Assembly: GCA_038233335.1 (NCBI GenBank)
Contig: JBBSME010000026.1
Span: forward strand, 1-29,150
DNA: 29,150 nucleotides
Origin: Iamia sp038233335
GTDB lineage: Bacteria; Actinomycetota; Acidimicrobiia; Acidimicrobiales; Iamiaceae
Reading direction: 5' to 3'
The notes under the pieces were generated by a model, which was not told the DNA's origin, ran no database searches, and saw nothing but the letters and a program-made list of their open reading frames with translations. Made by a program: the position numbers and the translations under genes. Positions 22,551 to 29,150 of the stretch are shown in pieces; the stretch's first letter is position 1; the number at the start of each line of letters is the position of its first letter.

Positions 22551-22597
22551 AACCTGCGGCAGCTGTCGAGCAAGACCGTTGACAAGTGCCGCAGGTT
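22551..22597. terminator. Bidirectional hairpin between convergent genes
   Basis: AACCTGCGGCA (22551-22561) and TGCCGCAGGTT (22587-22597) are perfect 11-nt complements. The intervening 25 nt can also pair in part (GTC at 22565-22567 with GAC at 22581-22583). The structure sits between the PPOX stop (22541) and the helicase stop (22607). A short T run follows on each strand (TTT plus, TT minus), fitting a terminator used in both directions. Confidence 0.6.
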
Positions 22598-22606
22598 TGG
22601 GAGGGG

Positions 22607-24748
22607 TCAGTAGCGCTCGCGGCGGGCGGTGACCTTGCGGCCGCGCAGGGTCGTCGAACTCAGGCCGTCGATGACCTCGTCGACCCGCTCGCTGGGCACC
22701 TCGACCAGCGAGAACTTGGCCTGGATGTCGATGCCGCCGATGTCGCGGCCCTTGAGGCTGGTCTCCCCGGCGATGGCCCCCACCAGGTCGCCGGGCCGGA
22801 CCCGCTGCTCGCGACCGGCGCTGACGAAGAGCCGGGTCATGTCGGCCCCGGTGTGGTTGTTGCGGGCCGGCTTGCCCTTGGGAGCGCTGCCCCCGCTCCC
22901 GGCACCGCGCTCGGGGCGGCCCTTGCCGGCGCGGCTGTTGGTGGGGCGTCCCTTCTCGCTGCGCTCGTTGCGCAGGTTGACCTCGGGGATGTCCTCCTCG
23001 TCGTCACCGCCGACGGCGACGGTGGCCTCGTGGGCCATCTTCACCGCCGCCAGGGCGATCTGCATGAGGTCCCACTCGTCGCTGAGGGACTCGACCACGG
23101 CCCGCACCGCATCGTTGTCATCGGCGACCAGCACCTCCTCCATCGACTCCCGGGTCAGCTCCAGACGTCGATTGCGGAGGTCAGAGACCGAGGGCACCTG
23201 CTCGATGGAGATCGACCGGCCGGTCACCTTCTCGATGGTCTTGAGCTGACGGTGCTCCCGGGGTCCGGCCAGGGTGATGGCCACGCCCTCGCGCCCGGCC
23301 CGACCCACCCGTCCGGTGCGGTGGACGTAGGCCTCGGGGGCGGACGGCACGTCGAAGTTGACCACGTGGGTCAGCTGGTCGACGTCGAGGCCGCGGGCGG
23401 CCACGTCGGTGGCGACGAGGAGGTCGGCGGTGCCCGACCGCAGCCGGCCCATCACCCGGTCGCGCTGGGTCTGGTCCATGCCGCCGTGCAGGGCCTCGGC
23501 CCGGTAGCCCCGTCCGTTGAGCGTCTCGGTCAGCTGGTCGACCTCGGCCCGCGTGCGGCAGAACACGAGGGCCGCGGTCGGCGACTCGACGTCGAGGATG
23601 CGGCCCAGGGCGGTGGCCTTGTGGGCCCGCTGGACGAGGTACGCCACCTGGCGGACCTTGGGCGCTTCGCCCTCGGGGGTGGGCTCGTGGCCGATCTCGA
23701 TGCGGACCGCGTCGGTGAGGTGCCGATCGGCGATGGCCACGATGCGGCGGGGGAGGGTGGCGGAGAAGAGGACCGTCTGGCGGTCCTCGGGGGCCCGACC
23801 GAGGATCTCCTCGATGTCGTCGGCGAAGCCCATGTCGAGCATCTCGTCGGCCTCGTCGAGCACGACGGTCTCGATGGCGTCGAGGTCGAGCGAGCCCCGG
23901 CCCATGTGGTCGATGGCCCGGCCCGGCGTGGCCACCACCACATCCACCCCGGACTGGAGGGCCCGGAGCTGGCGGAAGATGGGTTGGCCGCCGTAGATCG
24001 GCAGCACCCGGGCATCGAGTGGGCGGCCGTACTTGTGGACGGCCTCGGACACCTGGATGGCCAGCTCCCGGGTGGGGACCAGCACCAGCGCGGTGGGCGA
24101 CGGGCCTCGCTTGCCGCTGACCAGGTTCTCGAGGATGGGGAGGGCGAAGGCCGCGGTCTTGCCCGTGCCGGTGGCCGCCTGGCCCAGCAGGTCGCGGCCG
24201 GTGAGCATGGTGGGGATGGCCTCGCGCTGGATGGGCGTGGGCTCCTCGTAGCCGAGACGTCCCAGGGCATCGAGGAGCTCGGTGCGCAGACCGAGGTCGG
24301 CGAAGGTGGGCCCGTCGTCGACGTTGCCGTCCTCGGATGCGTCCGGTTCCGACGATGGACCTGACCGGTCGGGGTCGGCCGCCGGCTCAGGGGGCGCCGC
24401 GCCGCTCGCGGTCGACGCCGGCGCCTGCTCGGTGTGGGCGGCAACTTCGGTCCGACGCCGGTAGGCGCCCTCCTCGTCCCGGGCCGGTCCGTCGACCCGA
24501 CCCGACCGGGGGTGGTCGGCGTCGGGCGCGGGCACGTCGTCGTCGCCGGCCGCGTCGCCCGCCGGGTCGCCCGTGTGCGGGTCGATGGCCGACACCCGGC
24601 TCAGGTCGAGGTCGCTCCGAGAAGCGACCTGCTCCTCGCCCACCTCCTCTTCCTCGTCCTCCTCCTCGATGTCGGGGCCGGCCTCGACATCGAGGTCGGA
24701 TGCGGCCTCCTCGGCTCGGGCGTCGGCGTCGGTGGGCGCGCCGGTCAC
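22607..24748 (-). CDS. deaD: DEAD-box ATP-dependent RNA helicase (DeaD/CsdA type)
   Basis: RNA helicase of 713 aa, acting in ribosome assembly and mRNA turnover. Residues 1-145 are a disordered acidic tail with a Glu run (DIEEEDEEEE). The core has the Q motif FADLGL...PTPIQREAIP (149-179), Walker A AATGTGKT (191-198), DEAD (298-301), SAT (329-331), ARGLD and HRTGRVGRAG (476-485). A linker rich in Gly/Arg/Lys precedes a C-terminal DbpA-type RNA-binding domain (about 635-713: LFVSAGREQRVRPGDLVGAI, RGRKVTARRERY). GTG 24748 is the first conventional start, but the frame is open upstream to a strong GAGGAG at 24837-24832, so the true start may be earlier. Confidence 0.93.
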   Translation of the reverse strand: MTGAPTDADARAEEAASDLDVEAGPDIEEEDEEEEVGEEQVASRSDLDLSRVSAIDPHTGDPAGDAAGDDDVPAPDADHPRSGRVDGPARDEEGAYRRRTEVAAHTEQAPASTASGAAPPEPAADPDRSGPSSEPDASEDGNVDDGPTFADLGLRTELLDALGRLGYEEPTPIQREAIPTMLTGRDLLGQAATGTGKTAAFALPILENLVSGKRGPSPTALVLVPTRELAIQVSEAVHKYGRPLDARVLPIYGGQPIFRQLRALQSGVDVVVATPGRAIDHMGRGSLDLDAIETVVLDEADEMLDMGFADDIEEILGRAPEDRQTVLFSATLPRRIVAIADRHLTDAVRIEIGHEPTPEGEAPKVRQVAYLVQRAHKATALGRILDVESPTAALVFCRTRAEVDQLTETLNGRGYRAEALHGGMDQTQRDRVMGRLRSGTADLLVATDVAARGLDVDQLTHVVNFDVPSAPEAYVHRTGRVGRAGREGVAITLAGPREHRQLKTIEKVTGRSISIEQVPSVSDLRNRRLELTRESMEEVLVADDNDAVRAVVESLSDEWDLMQIALAAVKMAHEATVAVGGDDEEDIPEVNLRNERSEKGRPTNSRAGKGRPERGAGSGGSAPKGKPARNNHTGADMTRLFVSAGREQRVRPGDLVGAIAGETSLKGRDIGGIDIQAKFSLVEVPSERVDEVIDGLSSTTLRGRKVTARRERY

Positions 24749-24831
24749 GTCGTCGGCCTCGGACGCCGCATCCGGGGCGGGGGCCTCGTCGGGCCGGTCG
24801 GGGTGGGGGGCGTCGGTGGTGATGGCGATCT

Positions 24832-24867
24832 CTCCTCACGGCGGGACGGCGCGCCAGGCGGCCGTCC
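24832..24867 (-). promoter_or_regulatory. Leader hairpin and Shine-Dalgarno of the helicase gene
   Basis: On the minus strand GGACGGC (24867-24861) and GCCGTCC (24850-24844) form a 7-bp stem with a 10-nt loop. It is followed by GAGGAG (24837-24832). A possible -10 TAGGCT at 24904-24899 would give a leader of about 60-70 nt. Structured leaders are known for cold-induced DEAD-box helicases; regulation here is inferred. Confidence 0.4.
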
Positions 24868-24898
24868 ACGGCCCTGACATCGATGGCAGGGCGCGGCA

Positions 24899-24908
24899 AG
24901 CCTACGGT
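24899..24908. promoter_or_regulatory. Overlapping divergent -10 elements
   Basis: CCTACGGT region: TACGGT (24903-24908) reads rightward towards the FrnE-like gene, and TAGGCT (24904-24899) reads leftward towards the helicase gene. They share two base pairs, so the two promoters would compete. No clear -35 elements are visible. Confidence 0.35.
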
Positions 24909-24947
24909 CACCGGGGCGGGACTCCCAGGGCCGTCGTCGAGTGGAAC

Positions 24948-24961
24948 ACCACCGCGGTGGT
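24948..24961. promoter_or_regulatory. Perfect 14-bp palindrome upstream of the FrnE-like gene
   Basis: ACCACCGCGGTGGT is perfectly self-complementary and ends 36 bp before ATG 24998. If transcription starts near 24915 it lies in the leader, where it could be an operator for a dimeric repressor or part of a structure. Confidence 0.4.
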
Positions 24962-24997
24962 CGGGGTTGGACGACCCGACGAGAGGAACGGTGTCCG

Positions 24998-25693
24998 ATG
25001 AAGATCGACGTGTGGTCCGACGTGGTGTGCCCCTGGTGCTTCATCGGGCTGGCCAACCTGGATGCGGCCCTGGCTGAGTTCGAGGCCGCCGACGAGGTCG
25101 AGGTGGTGCTGCACTCGTTCCAGCTCGACCCCCGTGCGGTGACCCAGACCCCCGAGGAGCACACCGAGGCCCTGGCCCGGAAGTACGGCACGTCGGTGGG
25201 CCAGATCCGCGCCAACGCAGCCCGCATCGTGAGCCTCGGCGCCGAGCGGGGCATCGACTTCCGCTTCGACCGGGCCGTGAGCGGCAACACCTTCGACGCC
25301 CACCGGTTGCTCCACCTGGGCCTCGACCGGGGCGTCCAGCGTCCGCTCAAGGAGCGGCTGGGCCGGGCCTACTTCACCGACGGCGACCCCATCGGTGAGC
25401 ACGACACCCTGCGCAAGGCGGCCGTCGACGTCGGCCTCGACCCGTCCGAGGTGGACGAGGTCCTCGCCAGCGACCGCTACGCCGAGGCGGTGGAGGCCGA
25501 CATCGCCGCCGCCCGGTCCCTCGACGTCACCGGCGTCCCGTTCTTCGTGGTGGATGGTCGGGTCGGGCTCCCCGGAGCCCAGCCCCGCGAGCTCCTCCTC
25601 AAGCTGCTCCGCCGGGCCTGGGCCGAACACGTTCCACAGGTGGAGCCGGTCGACGGCGGCGAGACCTGCGGCGCCGACGGTTGCACGACCTGA
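24998..25693 (+). CDS. DsbA-family oxidoreductase, FrnE-like
   Basis: Cytoplasmic thioredoxin-fold protein of 231 aa with an inserted helical domain. The active site is CPWC at residues 11-14 (DVVCPWCFIG), and the cis-Pro loop is VTGVPFFVVDG. Family features are the LHSFQLDP strand, NTFDAHRLLHLG and LRKAAVDVGLD. The C-terminus ends ETCGADGCTT with two further Cys, which could bind metal or form a second redox pair, as described for FrnE of Deinococcus. There is no signal peptide. ATG 24998 follows GAGAGGAA (24981-24988). FrnE-like proteins contribute to oxidative-stress tolerance; the substrate is unknown. Confidence 0.9.
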   Translation: MKIDVWSDVVCPWCFIGLANLDAALAEFEAADEVEVVLHSFQLDPRAVTQTPEEHTEALARKYGTSVGQIRANAARIVSLGAERGIDFRFDRAVSGNTFDAHRLLHLGLDRGVQRPLKERLGRAYFTDGDPIGEHDTLRKAAVDVGLDPSEVDEVLASDRYAEAVEADIAAARSLDVTGVPFFVVDGRVGLPGAQPRELLLKLLRRAWAEHVPQVEPVDGGETCGADGCTT

Positions 25694-25696
25694 TCG

Positions 25697-25810
25697 GTGC
25701 TCCTCGCTCGGGTCAGCCTGCTGGAGGCCGCGCTCCTCGCGGTGATCCTGGTCCTCGTCGTCCTCGGCGGTCTGGTGACCCTGCGCGGCCGGACCTCCGG
25801 GCCCCGCTGA
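25697..25810 (+). CDS. Putative 37-aa single-helix membrane peptide
   Basis: GTG 25697, 3 nt after the FrnE-like stop, opens a 37-codon frame. It begins MLLARVSLLEAA and has one strongly hydrophobic stretch (about 13-28: LLAVILVLVVLGGLVT), then the basic end RGRTSGPR. The positive C-terminus suggests an N-out orientation. No clear ribosome site is seen, but the close spacing permits coupled translation. GC-rich DNA makes Leu/Val-rich frames by chance, so this is only a candidate. Confidence 0.35.
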   Translation: MLLARVSLLEAALLAVILVLVVLGGLVTLRGRTSGPR

Positions 25811-25819
25811 GCGACGGCC

Positions 25820-25978
25820 TCAGTCGAGGGGCCGCTCGTAGATCAGGATGGTGTTGTCCTTCTCGGCGTAGGCCTGGCACAGCCGCCACCCGTCCTCGCC
25901 CCGCTTGTTGAGGGTGGAGCGCAGGCCCCGCATGTTGATGTCGTCCTTGTTGACCTCGGTGTCGTACTCGTAGCGCAT
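25820..25978 (-). CDS. DUF4177-like small protein
   Basis: 52-aa soluble protein beginning MRYEYDTEVNKDD. The pattern of an N-terminal beta strand, LRSTLNKRGEDGWRLCQAYA and the final strand ILIYERPLD matches the small DUF4177 fold (strand, helix with G-x-x-GW-x-L, strand). ATG 25978 has AGGGAA 8-9 nt upstream, which fixes this start rather than the longer in-frame one at 26077, whose extra residues are low-complexity Arg/Pro. Function unknown. It lies in a minus-strand pair with the gene at 26092-26439. Confidence 0.7.
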   Translation of the reverse strand: MRYEYDTEVNKDDINMRGLRSTLNKRGEDGWRLCQAYAEKDNTILIYERPLD

Positions 25979-26091
25979 CGCGGCGTTCCCTTCGTCCGGT
26001 CGGAGCCGGCCCGACGGCCGACGTCGGGCCGGACGGTACCGCCCCCGTGCTCGCTCGGCTGGGGTGGACAGCGCCACCGGCTCCGGCTGGA

Positions 26092-26439
26092 TCAGGGCGC
26101 CATGACGGCCCAGCCCCGTCGCTGGAGCTCACCGGCCAGCACCTCGTCGGGCACGTCGCGCAGCCCGAGGGCCTGTTCGGCCGCCTTCCGCTCGGCCCGG
26201 GAGATGCGGGGAGCGTCCTCCTCGGCCGCCGGAGGGCCGGCGTCGGCCGCCCCCTCCAGCAGGCCGATGAGCGCGTCGGCCTCGTCGCGGGTGAACTTGC
26301 CACCGGCCTGGCGCTGGGTGAGGCCCAGCGGCCCCCGGGCGTCGCGGAGGTCGATGTGGCCGGCGTCCATCACCAGCTGGAGGAGGTCCTTCATCTGTCG
26401 GTGGGTGGCGGGCGGTCCTGCTTGCTGTCCGAAGGCCAT
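26092..26439 (-). CDS. Conserved-looking hypothetical protein
   Basis: 115-aa soluble protein. The first part, MAFGQQAGPPATHRQMKDLL followed by LVMDAGHIDLRDARGP and LTQRQAGGKFTRDEADALI, has a helical, non-random pattern. I associate it from memory with small actinobacterial proteins of unknown function. The second half has an Ala/Pro/Glu linker and a helical end (RAERKAAEQALGL, then VPDEVLAGELQRRGWAVM). ATG 26439 is preceded by GGAGGA with 7-nt spacing. The longer frame upstream overlaps the HAD gene and is a shadow. No function can be proposed. Confidence 0.7.
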   Translation of the reverse strand: MAFGQQAGPPATHRQMKDLLQLVMDAGHIDLRDARGPLGLTQRQAGGKFTRDEADALIGLLEGAADAGPPAAEEDAPRISRAERKAAEQALGLRDVPDEVLAGELQRRGWAVMAP

Positions 26440-26513
26440 GCCCCGATCCTCCCAGCAGGGTGTGACAGCGAAGGGGATGGGGGCGACGAGGTGTGGGGCG
26501 GGCGGGAGCGTGG

Positions 26514-26519
26514 TAGCCC
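26514..26519 (+). promoter_or_regulatory. Candidate -10 element of the HAD gene (leaderless)
   Basis: TAGCCC(T) ends 7 nt before ATG 26527. The last base of the hexamer is not T unless the frame is shifted by one, so the match is imperfect. The 87-bp gap 26440-26526 is the divergent promoter region. Confidence 0.35.
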
Positions 26520-26526
26520 TCGACCC

Positions 26527-27228
26527 ATGGCTCCCCACCGTCCCCGCGCCGTGGCCTTCGATGTGGTCGAGACGATGTTCGCCCTGGACCCGGTGGCCGC
26601 CGCCCTCGAACGGGTGGGCGCGGGTCGGGGCGCGCTCGACGGCTTCTTCGCCAGCCTCCTGCGCGATGCCTTCGCCCTGGGAACCACCGGCGACGTCCGA
26701 CCGTTCCGCGAGGTGGCCGACGCGGCGCTGGGGTCGTTGCACCCGACCCTCGCCCCGGACCAGCGCGGCGCGGTGCTCGACGCCTTCGGCACCCTCGACC
26801 CCCACCCTGACGTCGCCCCCGCCCTGTCCCGGGTGGCCGACGCAGGCCTGCCGGCGATCGCCCTCACCAACGGCTCCGCGGAGGTGACCACCGCCCTGTT
26901 CGACCGGGCCGGGCTCGACCGCCTGGTCGCACAGGTGATCAGCGTGGACGAGGTGGGGGCGTGGAAGCCACGCCCGGACCCGTACCGCTTCGCGGCCGAC
27001 ACCGTGGATGTGGCCCCCGGTGACCTGGCCCTGGTCGCCGTGCACGCGTGGGACGTGCACGGGGCGGCCGCGGCCAGCCTGCTCACCGGCTGGGTCTCGC
27101 GAGGAGGGGCCGACTTCCCGGCGACCTTCACCCCACCTGATGTCCAGGGCACCGACCTGGTGGCCGTCGTCGACGCCCTCCTCGCCCTCCCGGAGCGACC
27201 TCCGGACAGCTCGATGAGGCCGGGCTGA
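26527..27228 (+). CDS. HAD-superfamily haloacid dehalogenase type II-like hydrolase
   Basis: 233 aa, Rossmann-like HAD hydrolase. Motif I is AVAFDVVETMF with the nucleophile Asp at residue 12; motif II is ALTNGSAE; motif III is AWKPRPDPYRFAA with the Lys; motif IV is AVHAWDVHGA. The D-x-x-x-T form of motif I and AWDxxGA are those of L-2-haloacid dehalogenases rather than phosphatases (no Asp at nucleophile +2). A Glu replaces the usual Gly before the Thr of motif I (FDVVET instead of FDxxGT), which may change the active-site loop. A helical cap lies at about residues 18-90. The substrate is unknown. ATG 26527 follows a -10-like TAGCCC. Confidence 0.85.
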   Translation: MAPHRPRAVAFDVVETMFALDPVAAALERVGAGRGALDGFFASLLRDAFALGTTGDVRPFREVADAALGSLHPTLAPDQRGAVLDAFGTLDPHPDVAPALSRVADAGLPAIALTNGSAEVTTALFDRAGLDRLVAQVISVDEVGAWKPRPDPYRFAADTVDVAPGDLALVAVHAWDVHGAAAASLLTGWVSRGGADFPATFTPPDVQGTDLVAVVDALLALPERPPDSSMRPG

Positions 27229-27283
27229 ACCCGCCGAGATCGCGACGACGGTCCATCCGGCGACAGGTAGTGTCACCACCGAG

Positions 27284-27793
27284 ATGAACGGCTTCCTGTG
27301 GCTCGGTGTCGCGTGCACGGTGGTCCTCGTCATCGCCATCGTCCTCGACGGACTCGACGACGCCTTCGACGCGCTCGACCTGGGCCCGTCGTGGCTGTCG
27401 CTCCCGGTGCTGGCCGCCTTCGGGGGCGCCTTCGGCTTCGTGACCGGTGCACTCATCGGCGGCCTCGGCCCCGCCGCCCTGGCCCTCGGGGGCCTGGCCG
27501 GTCTGGCCTTCGCCGCCGCCACCGTCCGCTTCAGCGCGGCCTTCACCGACATGCCCACCGATCACACCGACACCCAGGCCGACCTCCTGGGATCGTTGGG
27601 TCGCGTGGTCGAGGCACCGCGATCCGGCCGCTACGGCGCCGCCCTCCTCACCCGCCCGTCGGGGCCGGTCAAGGTGGCCTGCATCGCCGAGGACCACATC
27701 GCCGTCGGCACGCCCGTCGTCGTTGTCGACGTGACGTCCTCCACCCTCGTGACCGTCGAGGCCTTCGACCCCGACGCCGCGCTCGAGTCCTGA
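27284..27793 (+). CDS. NfeD-like membrane protein (flotillin partner)
   Basis: 169 aa. One hydrophobic segment at about 4-22, then two more at about 46-66 and 68-88, are followed by a soluble beta-rich domain (about 105-165: LGSLGRVVEAPRSGRYGAAL, VKVACIAEDHIAVGTPVVVV, VTVEAF). This is an OB-fold as in NfeD proteins. NfeD proteins are membrane partners of flotillins, and the gene is 43 bp upstream of the flotillin gene on the same strand. ATG 27284 is 10 nt after TAGTGT (27268-27273), giving a leader of only a few bases. The role in membrane microdomains is known for the family. Confidence 0.8.
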   Translation: MNGFLWLGVACTVVLVIAIVLDGLDDAFDALDLGPSWLSLPVLAAFGGAFGFVTGALIGGLGPAALALGGLAGLAFAAATVRFSAAFTDMPTDHTDTQADLLGSLGRVVEAPRSGRYGAALLTRPSGPVKVACIAEDHIAVGTPVVVVDVTSSTLVTVEAFDPDAALES

Positions 27794-27836
27794 TCCCGGG
27801 ACCCGAGATCCCCCACAGCACCAGGAGCCCATCCCC

Positions 27837-29150
27837 ATGACCCCCGTCCTCATCGCCGCCGGCGGCCTCGCCGTCCTCGTCCTCGCGCTGGTCGCGTTCG
27901 TGATCACGCGGGTGAAGGTCGCGGGTCCCAACGAGGCCTTCATCATCACCGGCCGCAAGGGAAAGGCCGGCGGGAACGACACCTCGGGCCAGAAGGTCGT
28001 CCTGGGGGCCAGCGTGTTCGTGGTCCCCTTCGTGCAGAAGCTGGGCGTGATGGGCCTGACCAGCCGCCAGATCGGCGTGAGCGTCCCCGCCGCCGTGTCC
28101 GCCAACGGCATCCGCTGCACCCTGGAGGGTGTCGCCGTGGTCAAGGTGGGCGGCACTGAGGAGCTGATCCGGGCCGCGGGCCAGCGGTTCCTCGGCCAGC
28201 AGGGCGAGATCGACGTGTTCACCCGGGAGGTGCTGGCCGGCTCGCTGCGGGCCATCGTCGGCCGGCTCAGCGTGGAGGAGATCATCCGCGACCGGGCCGC
28301 CTTCGCCGGTGCCGTGGCCGAGGAGGCCGAGAACAGCCTCACCGGCCAGGGGCTGGTGCTCGACACCTTCCAGCTCCAAGACATCCAGGCCGAGGGCGAC
28401 TACCTGCTCGACCTCGGACGCCCCGAGGCGGCCCGGGCCGAGACGGAGGCGGCCATCGCCGAGGCCGTGGCCCGGCGCGAGTCCGAGCAGGCCCGCATCC
28501 TGGCCGAGGAGGCGATCGCGGTGGCCAACCGCGAGCTGGCCCTCAAGCAGGCCGAGATCAAGTCCCTCACCGACGCAGCCGCGGCCAACGCCGCCTCGGC
28601 CGGCCCACTGGCCCAGGCGGCCAAGGACCAGGAGGTCATCGGGGCCCAGGAGCTGGTCGCGGCTCGCCGGTCGGAGCTGAAGGAGCGCGAGCTCGACACC
28701 GAGGTCCGCAAGCCGGCCGACGCGGCCCGCTACGCGGCCGAGCAGCAGGCCGCCGCGGACAAGGCCCGGGAGATCGCCGAGGCTGAGGCGTCGGCGGAGA
28801 CGGTCCGGCTGTCCGGTGCCGCCGAGCAGGAGCGACGCACGGCGCTGGCCGAGGCGGTCAAGGCCGAGGGCCGGGCGGAGGCTGATTCCATCGCGGCGCG
28901 GGGCGAGGCCGAGGCCGAGGCCATGGCCAAGAAGGCCGCGGCCTACGAGCACTACGGCGAGGCCGCCATCATCGACATCGTGGCCGAGACCCTGCCCAAG
29001 GTGGTGGGGGAGGCGGCCAGGCCCATGAGCGCGATCGACCAGATGACGGTGATCTCCACCGACGGGGCCAGCCAGACGGTCAAGTCGGTGGCCTCCACCG
29101 TGGCCCAGGGCCAGGAGCTGGCCCGGTCGATGTTGGGCATCGACCTCAGC
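27837..29150 (+). CDS. Flotillin-family protein (3'-partial)
   Basis: Scaffold of membrane microdomains; 438 codons are in the window and the frame remains open at the edge. An N-terminal membrane segment (about 4-24, ending ITRVKVAGPNEAF) leads into the SPFH/PHB domain (about 25-190), which begins with AFIITGRKGKAG and includes FVVPFVQKLGVMGL and FTREVLAGSLRAIVGRLSVE. A long Ala/Glu-rich coiled coil follows at about 200-395, with repeated EA/AE steps. The C-terminal flotillin signature YEHYGEAAIIDIVAETLPKV is followed by PMSAIDQMTVIS. AGGAG lies about 9 nt before ATG 27837. It is paired with the NfeD-like gene. Confidence 0.93.
   Translation, partial: MTPVLIAAGGLAVLVLALVAFVITRVKVAGPNEAFIITGRKGKAGGNDTSGQKVVLGASVFVVPFVQKLGVMGLTSRQIGVSVPAAVSANGIRCTLEGVAVVKVGGTEELIRAAGQRFLGQQGEIDVFTREVLAGSLRAIVGRLSVEEIIRDRAAFAGAVAEEAENSLTGQGLVLDTFQLQDIQAEGDYLLDLGRPEAARAETEAAIAEAVARRESEQARILAEEAIAVANRELALKQAEIKSLTDAAAANAASAGPLAQAAKDQEVIGAQELVAARRSELKERELDTEVRKPADAARYAAEQQAAADKAREIAEAEASAETVRLSGAAEQERRTALAEAVKAEGRAEADSIAARGEAEAEAMAKKAAAYEHYGEAAIIDIVAETLPKVVGEAARPMSAIDQMTVISTDGASQTVKSVASTVAQGQELARSMLGIDLS

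Noticed and set aside
1..29150. CRISPR arrays, tRNA or rRNA genes, insertion sequences, prophage and defence systems.
   Set aside because: No spaced repeats of CRISPR type, no tRNA-like cloverleaf, and no transposase, integrase, nuclease or toxin-antitoxin family was recognised by reading.

Overview
The window is 29,150 bp of very GC-rich DNA with dense coding, mixed GTG/ATG/TTG starts and near-saturated third-position G/C. It suggests an actinobacterium. The caa3-type cytochrome oxidase cluster with an actinobacterial-style CtaG, a PPOX/F420-type flavoprotein, a DUF2510 protein and the leaderless promoter style fit Actinomycetota. Acidimicrobiia (Iamia/Ilumatobacter relatives) is my best guess, by inference from gene content only. 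I see no tRNA, rRNA, CRISPR array, insertion sequence, integrase or phage gene. This looks like ordinary chromosomal backbone.

Layout. 1-4773 (+): terminal oxidase operon, with ctaC (5'-truncated by the window edge, fused to cytochrome c), ctaD, ctaE, a small subunit IV gene and ctaG. 4784-5040: the N-terminal stub of an ABC-2 permease that decays into non-coding sequence. 5041-7787 (+): serS, an overlapping methyltransferase gene, then pdxH. 7800-9412 (-): membrane-anchored TlpA-like thioredoxin and CcdA-like thiol transporter, translationally coupled. 9465-11329 (-): cytochrome P450 and a TetR repressor, overlapping, under a promoter with two identical 13-bp operator-like repeats. 11600-12610 (-): secreted, membrane-anchored DUF2510 protein. 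12814-14286 (+): UbiB/ABC1 kinase-like protein. 14311-15024 (-): YceI-like protein. 15203-17630 (-): three-gene cassette of RimB-like retropepsin, RimK-like glutamate ligase and M14/AstE-like metallohydrolase. 17662-19119: three small membrane proteins of unknown function. 19447-19911 (-): DUF985 cupin. 19952-21986 (-): Ada-AlkA fusion and Ogt, an alkylation-repair pair. 22077-22541 (+): PPOX-class flavoprotein. 22607-24748 (-): DEAD-box RNA helicase. 24998-25810 (+): FrnE-like DsbA-family protein and a 37-aa membrane peptide. 25820-26439 (-): a DUF4177-like protein and a conserved-looking unknown. 26527-27228 (+): HAD dehalogenase-like protein. 27284-29150 (+): NfeD-like protein and flotillin (runs off the window).

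The best leads are: (i) the RimB-RimK-M14 cassette, which reads as a writer plus two possible erasers or processors of glutamate tags; (ii) the P450/TetR promoter with twin repeats exactly 21 bp apart flanking and overlapping a -35/-10 pair; (iii) a recurring NANNNT-(6-7 nt)-start-codon arrangement at many transcription-unit heads, which predicts widespread leaderless mRNAs; (iv) the decayed ABC permease stub inside the oxidase neighbourhood. Nothing in the window is clearly a wholly new system.
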